From contig JAWKWE010000004.1 of NCBI GenBank assembly GCA_041397645.1, positions 868,001 through 932,000 of the forward strand: a DNA stretch of 64,000 bases, written 5' to 3'. The notes under the pieces are model-generated. The model saw nothing but the letters and a program-made list of their open reading frames with translations. It had not been told where the DNA came from and did not search any database. The translations under genes were made by a program, and so were the position numbers. Origin of the DNA: Hyphomicrobiaceae bacterium (GTDB lineage: Bacteria; Pseudomonadota; Alphaproteobacteria; Rhizobiales; Hyphomicrobiaceae). Shown in pieces: positions 26,747 through 36,355 of the stretch. Within the stretch, counting starts at the first letter, position 1, and each line of letters opens with the position of its first letter.

Positions 26747-28096
26747 TTGACGACTGACGCCGACAATATCTCCGCTGGCGCCTTGGCTGCCGGCCGGGCG
26801 TCGGCGTGGCCCTCTGACGTCTCGCCGACGCAGGAATTCTCAGCGGCTCTGGATTATTTGCGCGAAGGCGACGGACACCTTTTCGTCACCGGCCGAGCTG
26901 GCACCGGCAAATCCACGCTGCTCAAAGCCCTGCGCGACCAGATCGCCGGCGAAATCGTTGTACTGGCACCCACCGGACTTGCCGCCATCAATGTCGGCGG
27001 ACAGACCATCCATTCCTTTTTTGGTTTTCCGCCGCGCCTTATCCAGTCGAGCGACATCCGCCGCAGCCGCAATGGCCGCATCATGCGCAAGCTCGACTTT
27101 CTCGTAATCGATGAGGTTTCGATGGTGCGCTCCGACCTGATGAGCGCGATCGACCACGCCTTGCGCGTCAATCGGGGGCGCGCGCGAGAAGCCTTTGGCG
27201 GAGTACGGCTGATCATGTTCGGCGATCTGCATCAATTGCCGCCGGTGGTACAGGAAGCGGAAGTTGCCGCCCACCTAGCTGAAACTCATGGAGGACCATT
27301 TTTCTTTTCGGTCGGCGCATTGCAGGAAGGCGTTGGCACTGTTCGCCTGGAGCTAACCCAGGTCTTTCGGCAAAAGGACGAGGCGCTGGTTCGGGTCTTG
27401 AACCGGGTGCGCGATGGCGAAGCAACCCAAGAAGAACTCGATATTCTCAACGAGCGGGTTCACCCCATCCGCACACTCGGTGAGGGCGAGCCTTATGTGA
27501 TCTTGACCCCAACGAACGCGGTCGCCCGGCGCATCAACAATGCCTACCTCGACGCGCTTCCCGGTAACGCGCGCAGATTTGCAGCCGGCATTACGGGAGA
27601 TTTCAACGAGAGCGCCCAGCCCGCCGATGCCGCGCTCGAACTGAAGCCCGGCGCCAAGGTGATGTTGTTGAAGAATGATCCTGACCGGCGATGGGTCAAC
27701 GGCTCCATTGCACGGGTGTCCCGACTGACCGACAAACAAATCTGGATCGAAATCGACGGCCGGGAGTTCGAGGTCGAGCAGACTTCATGGGAGCATCGCC
27801 GTTACGCCTTCGACCAGGCTCAAGAAAAAATCGTCGAAACCGTTGCCGGTACATTCAAACAATTTCCGCTACGGCTCGCGTGGGCGCTGACCATCCACAA
27901 AGCCCAAGGGCTTACGCTCGACAAGGTCTACGTTGACCTCGCACGGGGTTCATTTGCCCATGGGCAGACATATGTCGCTTTGTCGCGATGCCGGTCACTG
28001 GAGGGGCTCGCAATGGCCCGCCCTCTTTCCCCATCCGACATCCTTTTCGATCCTGCCGCGACGGGATATCGTGATGCATTTCCGACACTTGTCTAG
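26747..28096 (+). CDS. PIF1-like superfamily 1B DNA helicase
   Basis: 449 residues from TTG at 26747, chosen because AAGGGA lies seven bases ahead; another in-frame TTG at 26732 is possible. Walker A is GRAGTGKST (about 50-58), Walker B VIDEVSM, motif III FGDLHQLPPV, and the C-terminal motifs include LAWALTIHKAQGLTLDKVYVDL and YVALSRCRS. This is the RecD/PIF1 family, which unwinds 5' to 3' and can resolve G-quadruplexes or R-loops. It is a compact bacterial form with no extra domains. No partner gene is adjacent. Confidence 0.9.
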   Translation: MTTDADNISAGALAAGRASAWPSDVSPTQEFSAALDYLREGDGHLFVTGRAGTGKSTLLKALRDQIAGEIVVLAPTGLAAINVGGQTIHSFFGFPPRLIQSSDIRRSRNGRIMRKLDFLVIDEVSMVRSDLMSAIDHALRVNRGRAREAFGGVRLIMFGDLHQLPPVVQEAEVAAHLAETHGGPFFFSVGALQEGVGTVRLELTQVFRQKDEALVRVLNRVRDGEATQEELDILNERVHPIRTLGEGEPYVILTPTNAVARRINNAYLDALPGNARRFAAGITGDFNESAQPADAALELKPGAKVMLLKNDPDRRWVNGSIARVSRLTDKQIWIEIDGREFEVEQTSWEHRRYAFDQAQEKIVETVAGTFKQFPLRLAWALTIHKAQGLTLDKVYVDLARGSFAHGQTYVALSRCRSLEGLAMARPLSPSDILFDPAATGYRDAFPTLV

Positions 28097-28223
28097 AACA
28101 AGTTGGCTAACCATCTATATTGCGACTGCGAATTTCCTGCCGCAGCATTTTCGCTTAGAAGCCTTATAAAGTGCACGAATAGTCAAATTGAACGTCGTTT
28201 TTAAAATCGCGCATCTTATTTTA

Positions 28224-28240
28224 TGTTGCGCCGCACAACA
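28224..28240 (+). promoter_or_regulatory. 17-bp near-palindrome upstream of the phasin gene
   Basis: TGTTGCGCCGCACAACA is symmetric except for one base pair and contains a TGC-N3-GCA core. Phasin genes are commonly repressed by PhaR, whose sites contain similar TGC/GCA dyads, so this is a candidate operator; the match is by eye only. It lies 93 bases before the start, in an AT-rich upstream region. Confidence 0.35.
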
Positions 28241-28332
28241 AAGTGCCTTACATACACATTGCCTAATGAACAGCCGAGCCCCGGCATCCGGTTACCCAAG
28301 TTTCATCACACCGCTTTCGTTGGAGAAAAAAA

Positions 28333-28809
28333 ATGAGCGACGCCTTCACCCGTCAAGTTCAGGATTTCACCCGCCAGGCTCAGGAGATGTTCTCCGCTGG
28401 CAAGGACGCCAAGATCCCCGAGAATATGTCGGCTTTCGCCGAGGACGCAGTTGCCAAGTCGCGTGAGGTCTACAACAAGATGACCGCCGCCACGAAGGAT
28501 AACGCCAAGGTTGTCGAGGATGTTCTCCTCACCGCCCAGGCCGGCGCCAAGTCTATCGGCGAGAAGCTGATCGCCAACACGATCGCTAACACCGACGCCG
28601 CTTTCGATGCCGCCCAGGCCATGGCGAAGGCAAAGACCTTCCCCGAGATCGCCCGCCTGCAGGCCAACTTCTGGCAGCAGCAGTTCGCGACCGTCGGCAG
28701 CCAGTCCAAGGAGCTGCTTGAGCTCTCCTCGAAGGTTGCCAAGCAGACGTTCGAAACCGTCGGCTCGGCTGCTACGAAGTCGTTCGAGCAGTTCAAGACA
28801 GTCAACTAA
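28333..28809 (+). CDS. Phasin family protein (polyhydroxyalkanoate granule coat)
   Basis: 158 residues, wholly helical and amphipathic, with the Phasin_2 features FTRQVQDFTRQAQEMFSAG and LQANFWQQQFATVGSQSKEL. Phasins coat polyhydroxyalkanoate granules and control their size. Codon use is strongly biased (for example GCC, AAG), suggesting high expression. ATG at 28333 follows GGAGAAAAAAA. A very strong terminator follows. No pha synthesis gene is near. Confidence 0.88.
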   Translation: MSDAFTRQVQDFTRQAQEMFSAGKDAKIPENMSAFAEDAVAKSREVYNKMTAATKDNAKVVEDVLLTAQAGAKSIGEKLIANTIANTDAAFDAAQAMAKAKTFPEIARLQANFWQQQFATVGSQSKELLELSSKVAKQTFETVGSAATKSFEQFKTVN

Positions 28810-28861
28810 TACTCTTAACGGTATCTTCCGCCATTGCGGAGGAACGTTTGGGTCTCGCTTC

Positions 28862-28902
28862 AAGGGTGTCGCCTCATTTGTGAGGCGGCACCCTTAATTT
28901 TT
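28862..28902 (+). terminator. Strong rho-independent terminator after the phasin gene
   Basis: A 15-bp stem with one G-U pair (28862-28876 with 28881-28895) and a TTTG loop is followed by AATTTTT, as expected for a highly expressed single gene. Confidence 0.93.
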
Positions 28903-28957
28903 GCCATGGCGCCAAGAAGATCTCCATTGTCCGAAACGGCTTGATATAGTCCCAGCT

Positions 28958-29467
28958 ATGATCGGAGCGGAAACCACCCGGATTGTGCGTAGAGCAAGAA
29001 CGTCTGATGGACGTCGCTTGGCGGATATCTTTGCGGAGACTTGGCGTCTCACCTATCAGGGCATCATTCCGCATGCACACCTGGAGTGCCTTGTGCGCCA
29101 ACGCGGAAAGGCGTGGTGGACCAAGGCAATCCGAAACGAAGCCCATCTGCTTATTATCGAGGTCGGAGGCGAGGTTGCCGGTTATGCGACGTGCGGCGCA
29201 GCGCGTAGCAATGGCGTCTACAAGGGCGAAATCTATGAGCTCTATATCGCGCCGTACTTCCAGGGTCTGGGACTTGGAGAACACCTGTTTGAGGCGTGCC
29301 GAAGTGAACTCGATGCGCGTAGCCTCGATGGTCTGATCGTGTGGGCGCTTGAAGACAACCCCGACGCAGGAGATTTTTACCAGCGTCGCGGCGGACGCCC
29401 TTCGGCACGCTCGATCCAGCGTTTTGGGCCAACAAGGCTCGGCAAGATCGCCTATACTTGGCGTTGA
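28958..29467 (+). CDS. GNAT-family N-acetyltransferase
   Basis: 169 residues from ATG at 28958. Motif D/A are seen as IYELYIAPYFQGLGLGEHLFEAC, with the Q-x2-G-x-G/A pyrophosphate-binding loop (QGLGLG), preceded by LLIIEVGGEVAGYATCG and followed by VWALEDNPDAGDFYQRRGG, the motif B end. Acceptor substrate unknown; similar proteins are often labelled RimI-like. A frame 19 codons longer starts inside the upstream terminator and is rejected. Confidence 0.88.
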   Translation: MIGAETTRIVRRARTSDGRRLADIFAETWRLTYQGIIPHAHLECLVRQRGKAWWTKAIRNEAHLLIIEVGGEVAGYATCGAARSNGVYKGEIYELYIAPYFQGLGLGEHLFEACRSELDARSLDGLIVWALEDNPDAGDFYQRRGGRPSARSIQRFGPTRLGKIAYTWR

Positions 29468-29625
29468 CAGCACACGGCACTAACGCCCGATGTCGCGTCA
29501 GCCCGGCCTTTCCACAAGTTGCGTCTAGGTCTACTTCTAGGCCTAAATGGCCATTGCCGATAATAAGGCAATGACGGCAACTGGTGCCCCAAGCTATCGC
29601 GCCCAAGAAGAAGGAACAGCTCCTC

Positions 29626-30159
29626 ATGCGCCTTGATGCAATCAAGCCAGGCAATAATCCCCCAGAAGACATCAATGTCGTGATCGAGGTGCCGGTCGGC
29701 GGCGAGCCGATCAAGTACGAAATGGATAAAGCGTCTGGCGCTTTGGTAGTCGATCGGTTCCTCTATACGCCGATGCGATATCCGGGAAACTATGGCTTCG
29801 TTCCCCACACGCTGTCTCCTGATGGCGACCCGATCGACGTACTGGTTTGCAACACGCGCGCGATCGTGCCGGGAGGGGTGATCAGCTGCCGACCGGTCGG
29901 CGTTCTCGTGATGGAGGACGATGGCGGTGGTGATGAGAAGATTATCGCGGTTCCCTCCACGAGGCTCACCAAGCGCTACGATAAGGTCAAGACCTATAGC
30001 GACCTTCCGGAGATCTCCATTCAACAGATTGAGCATTTTTTTGCCCACTATAAGGATCTGGAACCCGGCAAATGGGTCAAGATCGACCACTGGGGACACG
30101 CTGATGAAGCCAAGAAACTGATCTCCGAAGCGATTGAGCGCGCCAAGCAAAAGGCTTAA
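29626..30159 (+). CDS. ppa: Inorganic pyrophosphatase (family I)
   Basis: 177 residues. It hydrolyses pyrophosphate to drive biosynthesis. The signature DGDPIDVLV carries metal-binding Asp residues, and the conserved [18 protein letters not shown] and KRYDK are present. ATG at 29626 is chosen because AAGGAACAG is well placed and [19 protein letters not shown] is the usual beginning; a frame 14 codons longer is not supported. Confidence 0.96.
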   Translation: MRLDAIKPGNNPPEDINVVIEVPVGGEPIKYEMDKASGALVVDRFLYTPMRYPGNYGFVPHTLSPDGDPIDVLVCNTRAIVPGGVISCRPVGVLVMEDDGGGDEKIIAVPSTRLTKRYDKVKTYSDLPEISIQQIEHFFAHYKDLEPGKWVKIDHWGHADEAKKLISEAIERAKQKA

Positions 30160-30268
30160 CTGCAAAGCGGAAAACACCCCTCCGGCACTTTCACTTCCAG
30201 GTTCGCGTTGCTATACCCGCCGCCAAGCAGGCGCCGTCGGGCGCGAATAACGTTTTCCGGGAGAGAAA

Positions 30269-31066
30269 ATGAAGATTGCCGTCATGGGTGCTGCCGGCCG
30301 TATGGGGCTGGAACTTGTGCGTGCCGTCTCAGCCGTGCCCGGATGCACGCTATCGGGCGCGACCGAGCAATCCGGCTCGAAGGCTATCGGAAAGGATATC
30401 GGCGAGCTGGCCGGGCTTGGCCCCATTGGCGTTAAGGTCACCGATGACACGCCCGGCGTTATCGCTGATGCCGAGGCCATTCTCGATTTCACCAGCCCCA
30501 AAGCGACGGTCGGCTTCGCTCGCGAGGCGGCCAAGCACGGGACTGCGCACGTAATCGGCACCACCGGATTTGACGCCGAAGGTGAGGCGGCCATCAAGGA
30601 GGCCGCGTCCAAAACCGTGATCGTCAAAGCCGGCAACATGAGTCTCGGTGTCAATCTCCTGGCTGCGCTGACGCGCAAAGTCGCCGCCGCATTGGGCGAA
30701 GATTTCGACATCGAGATCGTCGAAATGCACCATCGCCACAAGGTCGACGCGCCTTCCGGAACCGCCCTCATGCTGGGAGAAGCCGCCGCCAAGGGTCGCG
30801 GCGTCACGCTCGGTCAACGCTCCGTGCGGGTGCGCGACGGACATACCGGACCGCGCAACGCCGGCGACATTGGTTTTGCAACGCTACGCGGCGGAAGCGT
30901 AGTTGGCGACCACACCGTGATCTTCGCCGGAGATGGCGAACGCATCGAACTGACCCACCTCGCTGCTGACCGCGGCATTTTTGCTCGCGGCGCGGTCAAG
31001 GCGGCGTTATGGGGAAAAGGCCGCGCACCCGGGCTCTATGCGATGACCGACGTGTTGGGTATCTGA
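30269..31066 (+). CDS. dapB: 4-hydroxy-tetrahydrodipicolinate reductase
   Basis: 265 residues. It reduces the dihydrodipicolinate intermediate in lysine and meso-diaminopimelate synthesis. The NAD(P)-binding VMGAAGRMG is at residues 5-13; the active-site segment [20 protein letters not shown] and the [18 protein letters not shown] stretch are intact. GGGAG precedes the ATG. gpmA follows 37 bases downstream and may be co-transcribed, an order common in Hyphomicrobiales. Confidence 0.97.
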   Translation: MKIAVMGAAGRMGLELVRAVSAVPGCTLSGATEQSGSKAIGKDIGELAGLGPIGVKVTDDTPGVIADAEAILDFTSPKATVGFAREAAKHGTAHVIGTTGFDAEGEAAIKEAASKTVIVKAGNMSLGVNLLAALTRKVAAALGEDFDIEIVEMHHRHKVDAPSGTALMLGEAAAKGRGVTLGQRSVRVRDGHTGPRNAGDIGFATLRGGSVVGDHTVIFAGDGERIELTHLAADRGIFARGAVKAALWGKGRAPGLYAMTDVLGI

Positions 31067-31103
31067 AGGCACGGCGCTCACGAGAGATGGCAAACTTTTT
31101 GAG

Positions 31104-31778
31104 ATGACTGACGCTCTGACTGACAACGTGCTGGTTCTTGTTCGCCACGGCGAGAGCGAGTGGAACCGCCTCAATCTCTTCACAGGCTGGCGCAATCCGG
31201 ATCTCACGGAGAAAGGTCTCATCGAGGCTCGCGTGGCAGGCCGCGCAATCAAGTACGAAGGCATCCGCTTTGATATCGCCTTCACCAGCGGCCTCAAACG
31301 CGCACAGCACACGCTCGACATCATTCTGTCGGAACTCAATCAGACAGAAGTGCCGATCGAGCGCTCCGATAAACTCAATGAGCGCGACTATGGCGAGCTG
31401 TCCGGTCTCAACAAGGACGAAGCGCGCAAGAAGTGGGGCGAGGAACAGGTCATGATCTGGCGCCGGTCCTACGACATCGCGCCACCCGGAGGTGAAAGTC
31501 TAAAGGATACGCTCGCGCGCGTCCGTCCCTACTACGAGAGCGATATCTGGCCTCACATCGTCATGGGAAAGAATGTTCTGGTCGCCGCGCACGGCAATTC
31601 GCTTCGTGCGCTCATCATGGTGCTGGAGAACTTGTCGGGTGAGGAGATCCTCAAACGCGAACTTCAGACCGGCGCACCGATCATCTACCGTCTGGGGGCA
31701 GACGGCCGTTCTATCGACCGCAAGGATTTAATCGCGCCGCGCTCGGCCGCGGCACCTCCTGTCGACCGAATTATCTGA
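31104..31778 (+). CDS. gpmA: 2,3-bisphosphoglycerate-dependent phosphoglycerate mutase
   Basis: 224 residues. It interconverts 3- and 2-phosphoglycerate. The catalytic motif [11 protein letters not shown] holds the phosphorylated His (about residue 15), the second His is in [13 protein letters not shown], and [14 protein letters not shown] is typical. ATG at 31104. It probably shares a transcript with dapB. Confidence 0.96.
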   Translation: MTDALTDNVLVLVRHGESEWNRLNLFTGWRNPDLTEKGLIEARVAGRAIKYEGIRFDIAFTSGLKRAQHTLDIILSELNQTEVPIERSDKLNERDYGELSGLNKDEARKKWGEEQVMIWRRSYDIAPPGGESLKDTLARVRPYYESDIWPHIVMGKNVLVAAHGNSLRALIMVLENLSGEEILKRELQTGAPIIYRLGADGRSIDRKDLIAPRSAAAPPVDRII

Positions 31779-31832
31779 TAGTGAACGTCACGAACTCAGA
31801 CTTCGACGCTGCCTTGCCGCGAGGGGTGCACC

Positions 31833-32414
31833 ATGGCGATCGACGAATTAGCTGACAGTAAAAGCCTTTCCAACCGCGAGAAATATATTGGCGTCTATAT
31901 CGGCATTCTGGCCGTCATGCTCGCAATTTGCAGCATGGGCGGCGACAATGCCGCCAAGGACGCCACGATAAAGAACATTGAAGCGGCAAATACCTGGGCT
32001 TTCTTTCAGGCCAAGAATGCCCGCCGTCAGGCGCTGCGCCTTCAAGCCGACGATCTTGAACTCAGACTCGCCATGGAGACGAGCATGAGCGAGGACCTCC
32101 GCAAGAAGGTGACCGAGCGCATCGCCGACTACAAAGCCCAGGATGCCAAGCTGACCAGCGATAAGGAGCGCATGGAGGGTCTCGATGAACTTTGGCAAAA
32201 AGGCAAAGCTCTGGAGAAAGAGCGCGACGATGCTCTAAAGCGCGATCCCTATTTCGACTACGGTCAGGCTCTTCTACAAATCGCGATCGTGCTGGCATCG
32301 GTCGCTATCATTTCGGGCGGTAACTTCCTTCTGTTCGTCAGCATGACCATCGGCGCGCTCGGATTGCTCTCGACGATCGGGGGCTTCACCTTACTCTTTC
32401 CAATGCCATTCTAG
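31833..32414 (+). CDS. DUF4337 membrane protein
   Basis: 193 residues. An N-terminal membrane segment (about 20-36, GVYIGILAVMLAICSMGG) is followed by DNAAKDATIKNIEAANTWAFFQAK, the DUF4337 signature, then a charged coiled-coil stretch (about 60-135) and two more membrane segments at the C-terminus (YGQALLQIAIVLASVAII and onwards). Function unknown. It is 54 bases after gpmA and converges with the M23 peptidase gene. Confidence 0.82.
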   Translation: MAIDELADSKSLSNREKYIGVYIGILAVMLAICSMGGDNAAKDATIKNIEAANTWAFFQAKNARRQALRLQADDLELRLAMETSMSEDLRKKVTERIADYKAQDAKLTSDKERMEGLDELWQKGKALEKERDDALKRDPYFDYGQALLQIAIVLASVAIISGGNFLLFVSMTIGALGLLSTIGGFTLLFPMPF

Positions 32415-32465
32415 GCGCGCCTATCGCATAACGCGCACGGCTGGGGCCGGTCCTGCACGGACAAA

Positions 32466-33497
32466 TCACGGCGCCGCCGCGCCGGCAGCCCCCAAGTCGA
32501 TGATCTCAACGGTCGCCCCCGCGACCGCATCATCGCGCACGATTTCAGCTCGTCCTTCATAGCGACCCGGCTGCCAGGGTGCCTCACGCCGGCGCTTGCC
32601 CGCGTACGAAAAATACGTCGCCTTGTTGTGGTCCAAGGGCGCCGACAATTGTTCGACAAGAGGCCCGCCGGGTCCGTTGATCACGAGCCGAACCCGATCG
32701 CCAGCGAGCAAGTTGATAAAGCGGGCGTAGAACAACAATGCGGGACTGTCGGTCCGTAACGGCACGATCGCCGTGTCGTCCATTTCGAGCTTATTGAGTT
32801 CAGGCGGACTTTCGGTGAACCCCGCGCCGATAATCTCGCCGTTGCGATAACTGAAATGGGCAATGGCCGCAGGCTGCCAAAGGCCGGGATCCTTCGTGTT
32901 CAGGCCGCAACTGCCCTCCGGCGCATTGGGCGAAAACGGATCGACGATCTTGCCGTTGTGGCGCACCGTGAGGTGGACATGGGCGAAGTCAGCCATTCCC
33001 GAATAGCCCACAAGGCCTAATCTCTCGCCGCGTTTGACCTGCTGTCGTCGGCTCACCGAAATCGAACCATTCCGCAGGTGGCAATACTGCGTCTCCCAAC
33101 CGTCGGCATGCGAGAGCACAACTCCGTTTCCACACTCTCGCCCCTTCACCACGTCTGGCTTGTTATCCCGCAGAAAGATGTCGGCGACGCCATCGCGGAG
33201 AGCTTTCACCTCGCCGTCCGCGGCCGCTAGAACCGCAAAGCCCTTCTCAGTGGCTTTGGCTGACAAGACGCGGAAATCAACGCCGTTGTGCCGGTCGTAG
33301 GTGGCGCCGCCGCAGGCGTAGTCCTTGGCGGCGGAGCTAGGATCGACGTCCATATAGCTTTGAATGAAGCAGGTGCGATGGGGTTCGCAATTGATGGGCA
33401 GCGACAACTCGAGGCCCTCTCCAGCCCGCGCGCGCATCGCTCCGGCGCAAAATACTATTAATAACAATGCCGTCCGGATTGATGCTGTCACCATCAT
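32466..33497 (-). CDS. Exported M23 family metallopeptidase
   Basis: 343 residues from ATG at 33497 (GGGGCG ahead; a second Met follows directly). Residues 1-25 are a signal peptide (ALLLIVFCAGAMRARA). The LytM/M23 zinc site is seen as HNGVDFRV (HxxxD) and VHLTVRH (HxH), about residues 70 and 185, with HADGWETQYCHL between. The C-terminal 140 residues form an additional beta-rich domain. Such enzymes cut cell-wall cross-bridges or act as amidase activators; the intact ligands favour true hydrolysis. Longer frame to 34283 overlaps leuB and is rejected. Confidence 0.88.
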   Translation of the reverse strand: MMVTASIRTALLLIVFCAGAMRARAGEGLELSLPINCEPHRTCFIQSYMDVDPSSAAKDYACGGATYDRHNGVDFRVLSAKATEKGFAVLAAADGEVKALRDGVADIFLRDNKPDVVKGRECGNGVVLSHADGWETQYCHLRNGSISVSRRQQVKRGERLGLVGYSGMADFAHVHLTVRHNGKIVDPFSPNAPEGSCGLNTKDPGLWQPAAIAHFSYRNGEIIGAGFTESPPELNKLEMDDTAIVPLRTDSPALLFYARFINLLAGDRVRLVINGPGGPLVEQLSAPLDHNKATYFSYAGKRRREAPWQPGRYEGRAEIVRDDAVAGATVEIIDLGAAGAAAP

Positions 33498-33614
33498 CGC
33501 CCCTCTGCGCCAAAGTGCCGTCTGAATACGGCCTCGCTTGCAGCCCTCACGTTGAGAGGCTAGCACTAGCCGGCTCGAAATTCCCAATTCTATTGAAGAT
33601 CGCGAAGGACTCCC

Positions 33615-34730
33615 ATGGCAACCCACTCTCTGCTTCTTCTGCCCGGTGATGGTATCGGCGTTGAGACAATCGCTGAAGTCGAGCGGCTGATCACGTTCCT
33701 CAATGCCAAGGGCAAGGGCGGCAGCTTCACCGTAGAGCGGGATCTGGTCGGCGGCGCGGCTTACGACAAGCACGGCGTCGCGATCACCGATGCAGCAATG
33801 GCCAAGGCAAAGGCGTCCGATGCCGTCATCTTCGGCGCGGTCGGTGGGCCCAAGTGGGACAAGGTTCCTTATGAGCATCGCCCCGAGGCGGGCCTGCTGC
33901 GTCTGCGCAAAGACCTCGATCTGTTTGCCAATCTGCGTCCCGCCATTTGCTACCCGGCGCTCGCCGATGCTTCGAGCCTGAAGCGCGAACTGGTCGAAGG
34001 CCTCGATATCATGATCGTGCGCGAATTGACCGGAGGCGTATACTTCGGTGAACCCAAGGAGATCGTCACACTGGAGAACGGCGATAAGCGCGCCGTCGAT
34101 ACCCAGCTCTACACGTCGCCTGAGATCGAGCGCATTGCCAAAGTCGCGTTCGACCTTGCTCGCAAGCGCTCCAACAAGGTCCACTCCGCCGAGAAGCGTA
34201 ACGTCATGAAAACCGGCGTTCTGTGGAACGAAATCGTCACGAAGACCCATAAGGCCTACGCACCCGACGTCCACCTTGAGCATATCCTAGCGGACAACTG
34301 CGCCATGCAGCTTATCCGCAACCCGAAGCAGTTCGATGTTATCGTCACCGACAACCTGTTTGGCGACGTGCTATCGGACGAGGCCGCGATGATGACCGGC
34401 TCGCTCGGTATGCTGCCGTCCGCATCGCTTGGCAGCCCCGATCCCAAAACCGGCAAGCGCAAGGCGCTTTACGAGCCGGTGCATGGCTCCGCACCTGATA
34501 TCGCAGGCAAAGGTCTTGCGAATCCCATTGCAACGATTGCTTCTTTCGCCATGGCGCTGCGCTATTCCTGCGACATGAGCAAGGAAGCCGATCTGATCGA
34601 CAAGGCAATCGCCAACGTTCTGGACAAGGGCCTGCGCACACCCGACATCATGCAATCGGGCATGACGAAGGTCGGAACGTCCGAGATGGGCGCTGCCATC
34701 GAGAAAGAACTACAGGCGCTGGTGGCCTGA
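33615..34730 (+). CDS. leuB: 3-isopropylmalate dehydrogenase
   Basis: 371 residues. It oxidises 3-isopropylmalate to 2-oxoisocaproate in leucine synthesis with NAD. Conserved elements include [11 protein letters not shown], the arginines in [15 protein letters not shown], the Lys of NEIVTKTH, the Asp of [14 protein letters not shown], and the adenine-binding [17 protein letters not shown]. leuC and leuD are not in the window. A small dyad GGCTAG-CA-CTAGCC at 33560-33573 lies upstream, of unknown meaning. Confidence 0.97.
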   Translation: MATHSLLLLPGDGIGVETIAEVERLITFLNAKGKGGSFTVERDLVGGAAYDKHGVAITDAAMAKAKASDAVIFGAVGGPKWDKVPYEHRPEAGLLRLRKDLDLFANLRPAICYPALADASSLKRELVEGLDIMIVRELTGGVYFGEPKEIVTLENGDKRAVDTQLYTSPEIERIAKVAFDLARKRSNKVHSAEKRNVMKTGVLWNEIVTKTHKAYAPDVHLEHILADNCAMQLIRNPKQFDVIVTDNLFGDVLSDEAAMMTGSLGMLPSASLGSPDPKTGKRKALYEPVHGSAPDIAGKGLANPIATIASFAMALRYSCDMSKEADLIDKAIANVLDKGLRTPDIMQSGMTKVGTSEMGAAIEKELQALVA

Positions 34731-34878
34731 GGACGCAGCAGCCGTGCCCGCCGACAATCCGCGCCACGGCGGCAGTTGCCGGTTTTGAAAGTGGGCTCGC
34801 GAGGGGCGCAGCAAAGCTCGCCCCTTGCACCTGAGCCCGCTATAAGTGCCCCCTCGGACGCCGGATGAGGGAGGGTAC

Positions 34879-35667
34879 ATGGCGAGCAATCTTTCAACGA
34901 TCGGCTTCTTGTTCGATGGCGAGGACAAGTTCCGCGAGACCATGCTCGCATGCGCGGCCGAGGCACAAGATCAGGTGTCATGCCCTGCCGGAGACTACGG
35001 CATCTGGCGCTCACGCTCGGGCGCAGAAATCTGGTTCCACCTTGGACAGACGCCTGAGGGCCAGGTCGAGATACTGGGGCTAACGCCGTTTTTCGAAGGC
35101 AAAAGCGAAGTGCCGTTGACGCTCACCCAGGTCGTCGGCCGCGAGGGCGACAACCCCTTCGAAGGCGCCCTTTACGGGATGGTCAAACCAGAAGAAGAGA
35201 GCCGCGACGAAGGCGGATTCCCGATCATGTTCGAGGCGGTGGATTTTGCGCTGTCGTCTGCAGCTACGCTTCCGGGAAGCTATGTGGCGCGGCTCTCCGC
35301 TTTTGCGCGCGAGATCACAGCTTACGCCAGTGAAGAAACCTACTATGCGGCACACGAGGGGCTGGAACAGCCGGTGTTCGCCGCCCAAGCGTTCATCCCT
35401 ATCGGGCTGTTCGCAGCCGAGCAAAGCCAGGAAGGCGCAGCGGCCGCCAGCGAAATACCGGCTTCCACCGTCCTCTTCACCGGCAAGATTATCGAACACA
35501 ACGTCTTCACGAATGAGGCCTCGGGTCGCGAGTTCGTGTGGATGCTGGTCGAAACTTTGCAGGCAACCATCGACGTTCTGGCCGATCCGTCCATCATCGC
35601 TGGCACAATTGAGGATGGCGCGGTCGTGAAAGTATCGGCGTTGCTCTTTGGAAGGCTGATCGGCTAG
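34879..35667 (+). CDS. Conserved protein of unknown function
   Basis: 262 residues from ATG at 34879 (GGGAGGGTAC ahead), not 34846. It appears to be a soluble, acidic alpha/beta protein, with SRSGAEIWFHLG, ILGLTPFFEGKSEVP, LPGSYVARLSAFAREI and TVLFTGKIIEHNVFTN as the most ordered stretches. No signal peptide, membrane segment or catalytic motif is visible. It is alone between leuB and a convergent exported protein. I do not recognise the family. Confidence 0.7.
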   Translation: MASNLSTIGFLFDGEDKFRETMLACAAEAQDQVSCPAGDYGIWRSRSGAEIWFHLGQTPEGQVEILGLTPFFEGKSEVPLTLTQVVGREGDNPFEGALYGMVKPEEESRDEGGFPIMFEAVDFALSSAATLPGSYVARLSAFAREITAYASEETYYAAHEGLEQPVFAAQAFIPIGLFAAEQSQEGAAAASEIPASTVLFTGKIIEHNVFTNEASGREFVWMLVETLQATIDVLADPSIIAGTIEDGAVVKVSALLFGRLIG

Positions 35668-35701
35668 CGCGACAGCAAGCACAGACGACCCTACACGTCG
35701 C

Positions 35702-36169
35702 TTAAACGTCGGCGCTTTCCGCGCAGGCTTCGGCCTTGCCTTCGACAGCCCCTCGCGCCGTCCAATCGGGCTTGGTGTCGGGCGATCCTGGCGCAGCCGC
35801 CTCGGTCCGCGTCACAAAATAGAATTCCAAACAATTGCGGGAAGAGGCCGTAACTCGGAAGCAACCGCCGGTGGGATCGGTGTCGTAGATCGTGCACAGG
35901 GTTCCTGAACGCACCGACCAGCGGCCGGTTAGGGTCAAACCATCCTCTGAGTATTGCAGCACGCCTCCTTCCAGGTAGCTTTCGGTGAAGTGGCGGCCCG
36001 AGGCGTACATTCCGTCCAGCGTGCGACCCTTGAGATGGCTCTCGATTTCGGCATTGCTGAGCCATGTATCGTCTTGCGCACGTACAGCTCGGGGCACAGC
36101 GGCCATAGCGGCGCTCAAGAAGGCAACAGCCATAATTGCCCCTGATCTTCCGATCCCGCCTTTGACCAT
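35702..36169 (-). CDS. Small exported protein of unknown function
   Basis: 155 residues from ATG at 36169. Signal peptide to about residue 31 (GAIMAVAFLSAAMAAVPRAVRA). The mature part, WLSNAEIESHLKGRTLDGMYASGRHFTESY, then GGVLQYSEDGLTLTGRWSVRSGTLCTIY and GGCFRVTASSRNCLEFYFV, looks like a small lipocalin/beta-barrel protein of the kind often found as hypothetical periplasmic proteins in rhizobia. Two Cys near the ends of strands may form a disulphide. Function unknown. Confidence 0.76.
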   Translation of the reverse strand: MVKGGIGRSGAIMAVAFLSAAMAAVPRAVRAQDDTWLSNAEIESHLKGRTLDGMYASGRHFTESYLEGGVLQYSEDGLTLTGRWSVRSGTLCTIYDTDPTGGCFRVTASSRNCLEFYFVTRTEAAAPGSPDTKPDWTARGAVEGKAEACAESADV

Positions 36170-36312
36170 GGACACGCCTCGCTCCTTGCAATCCGCTGTT
36201 GCGACACAAACATCAGATTGGCGCAAAACAAGGGCTGATGCGGCTCTAGGTCAACCCCACAGCCCTTGATCCGCTCTGCCGTGACGGGTAAGTGAAGCGC
36301 CACGTTGCAACC

Positions 36313-36332
36313 GCCTGGGATGAGTCCCAGGC
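36313..36332 (+). promoter_or_regulatory. Perfect 8-bp inverted repeat in front of asd
   Basis: GCCTGGGA-TGAG-TCCCAGGC lies 24 bases before the asd start codon. There is no T run, so it is not a terminator; it could be an operator or a stabilising 5' hairpin of the mRNA. Confidence 0.4.
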
Positions 36333-36355
36333 CAGCACTCACAGGACATTAACGG

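Noticed and set aside
22388..28190. 14-mer GAATAGTCAAATTG shared by the regions upstream of the genes at 22612 and 28333
   Set aside because: In a 64-kb window several exact 14-mer pairs are expected by chance, so the match alone is no evidence of shared control.
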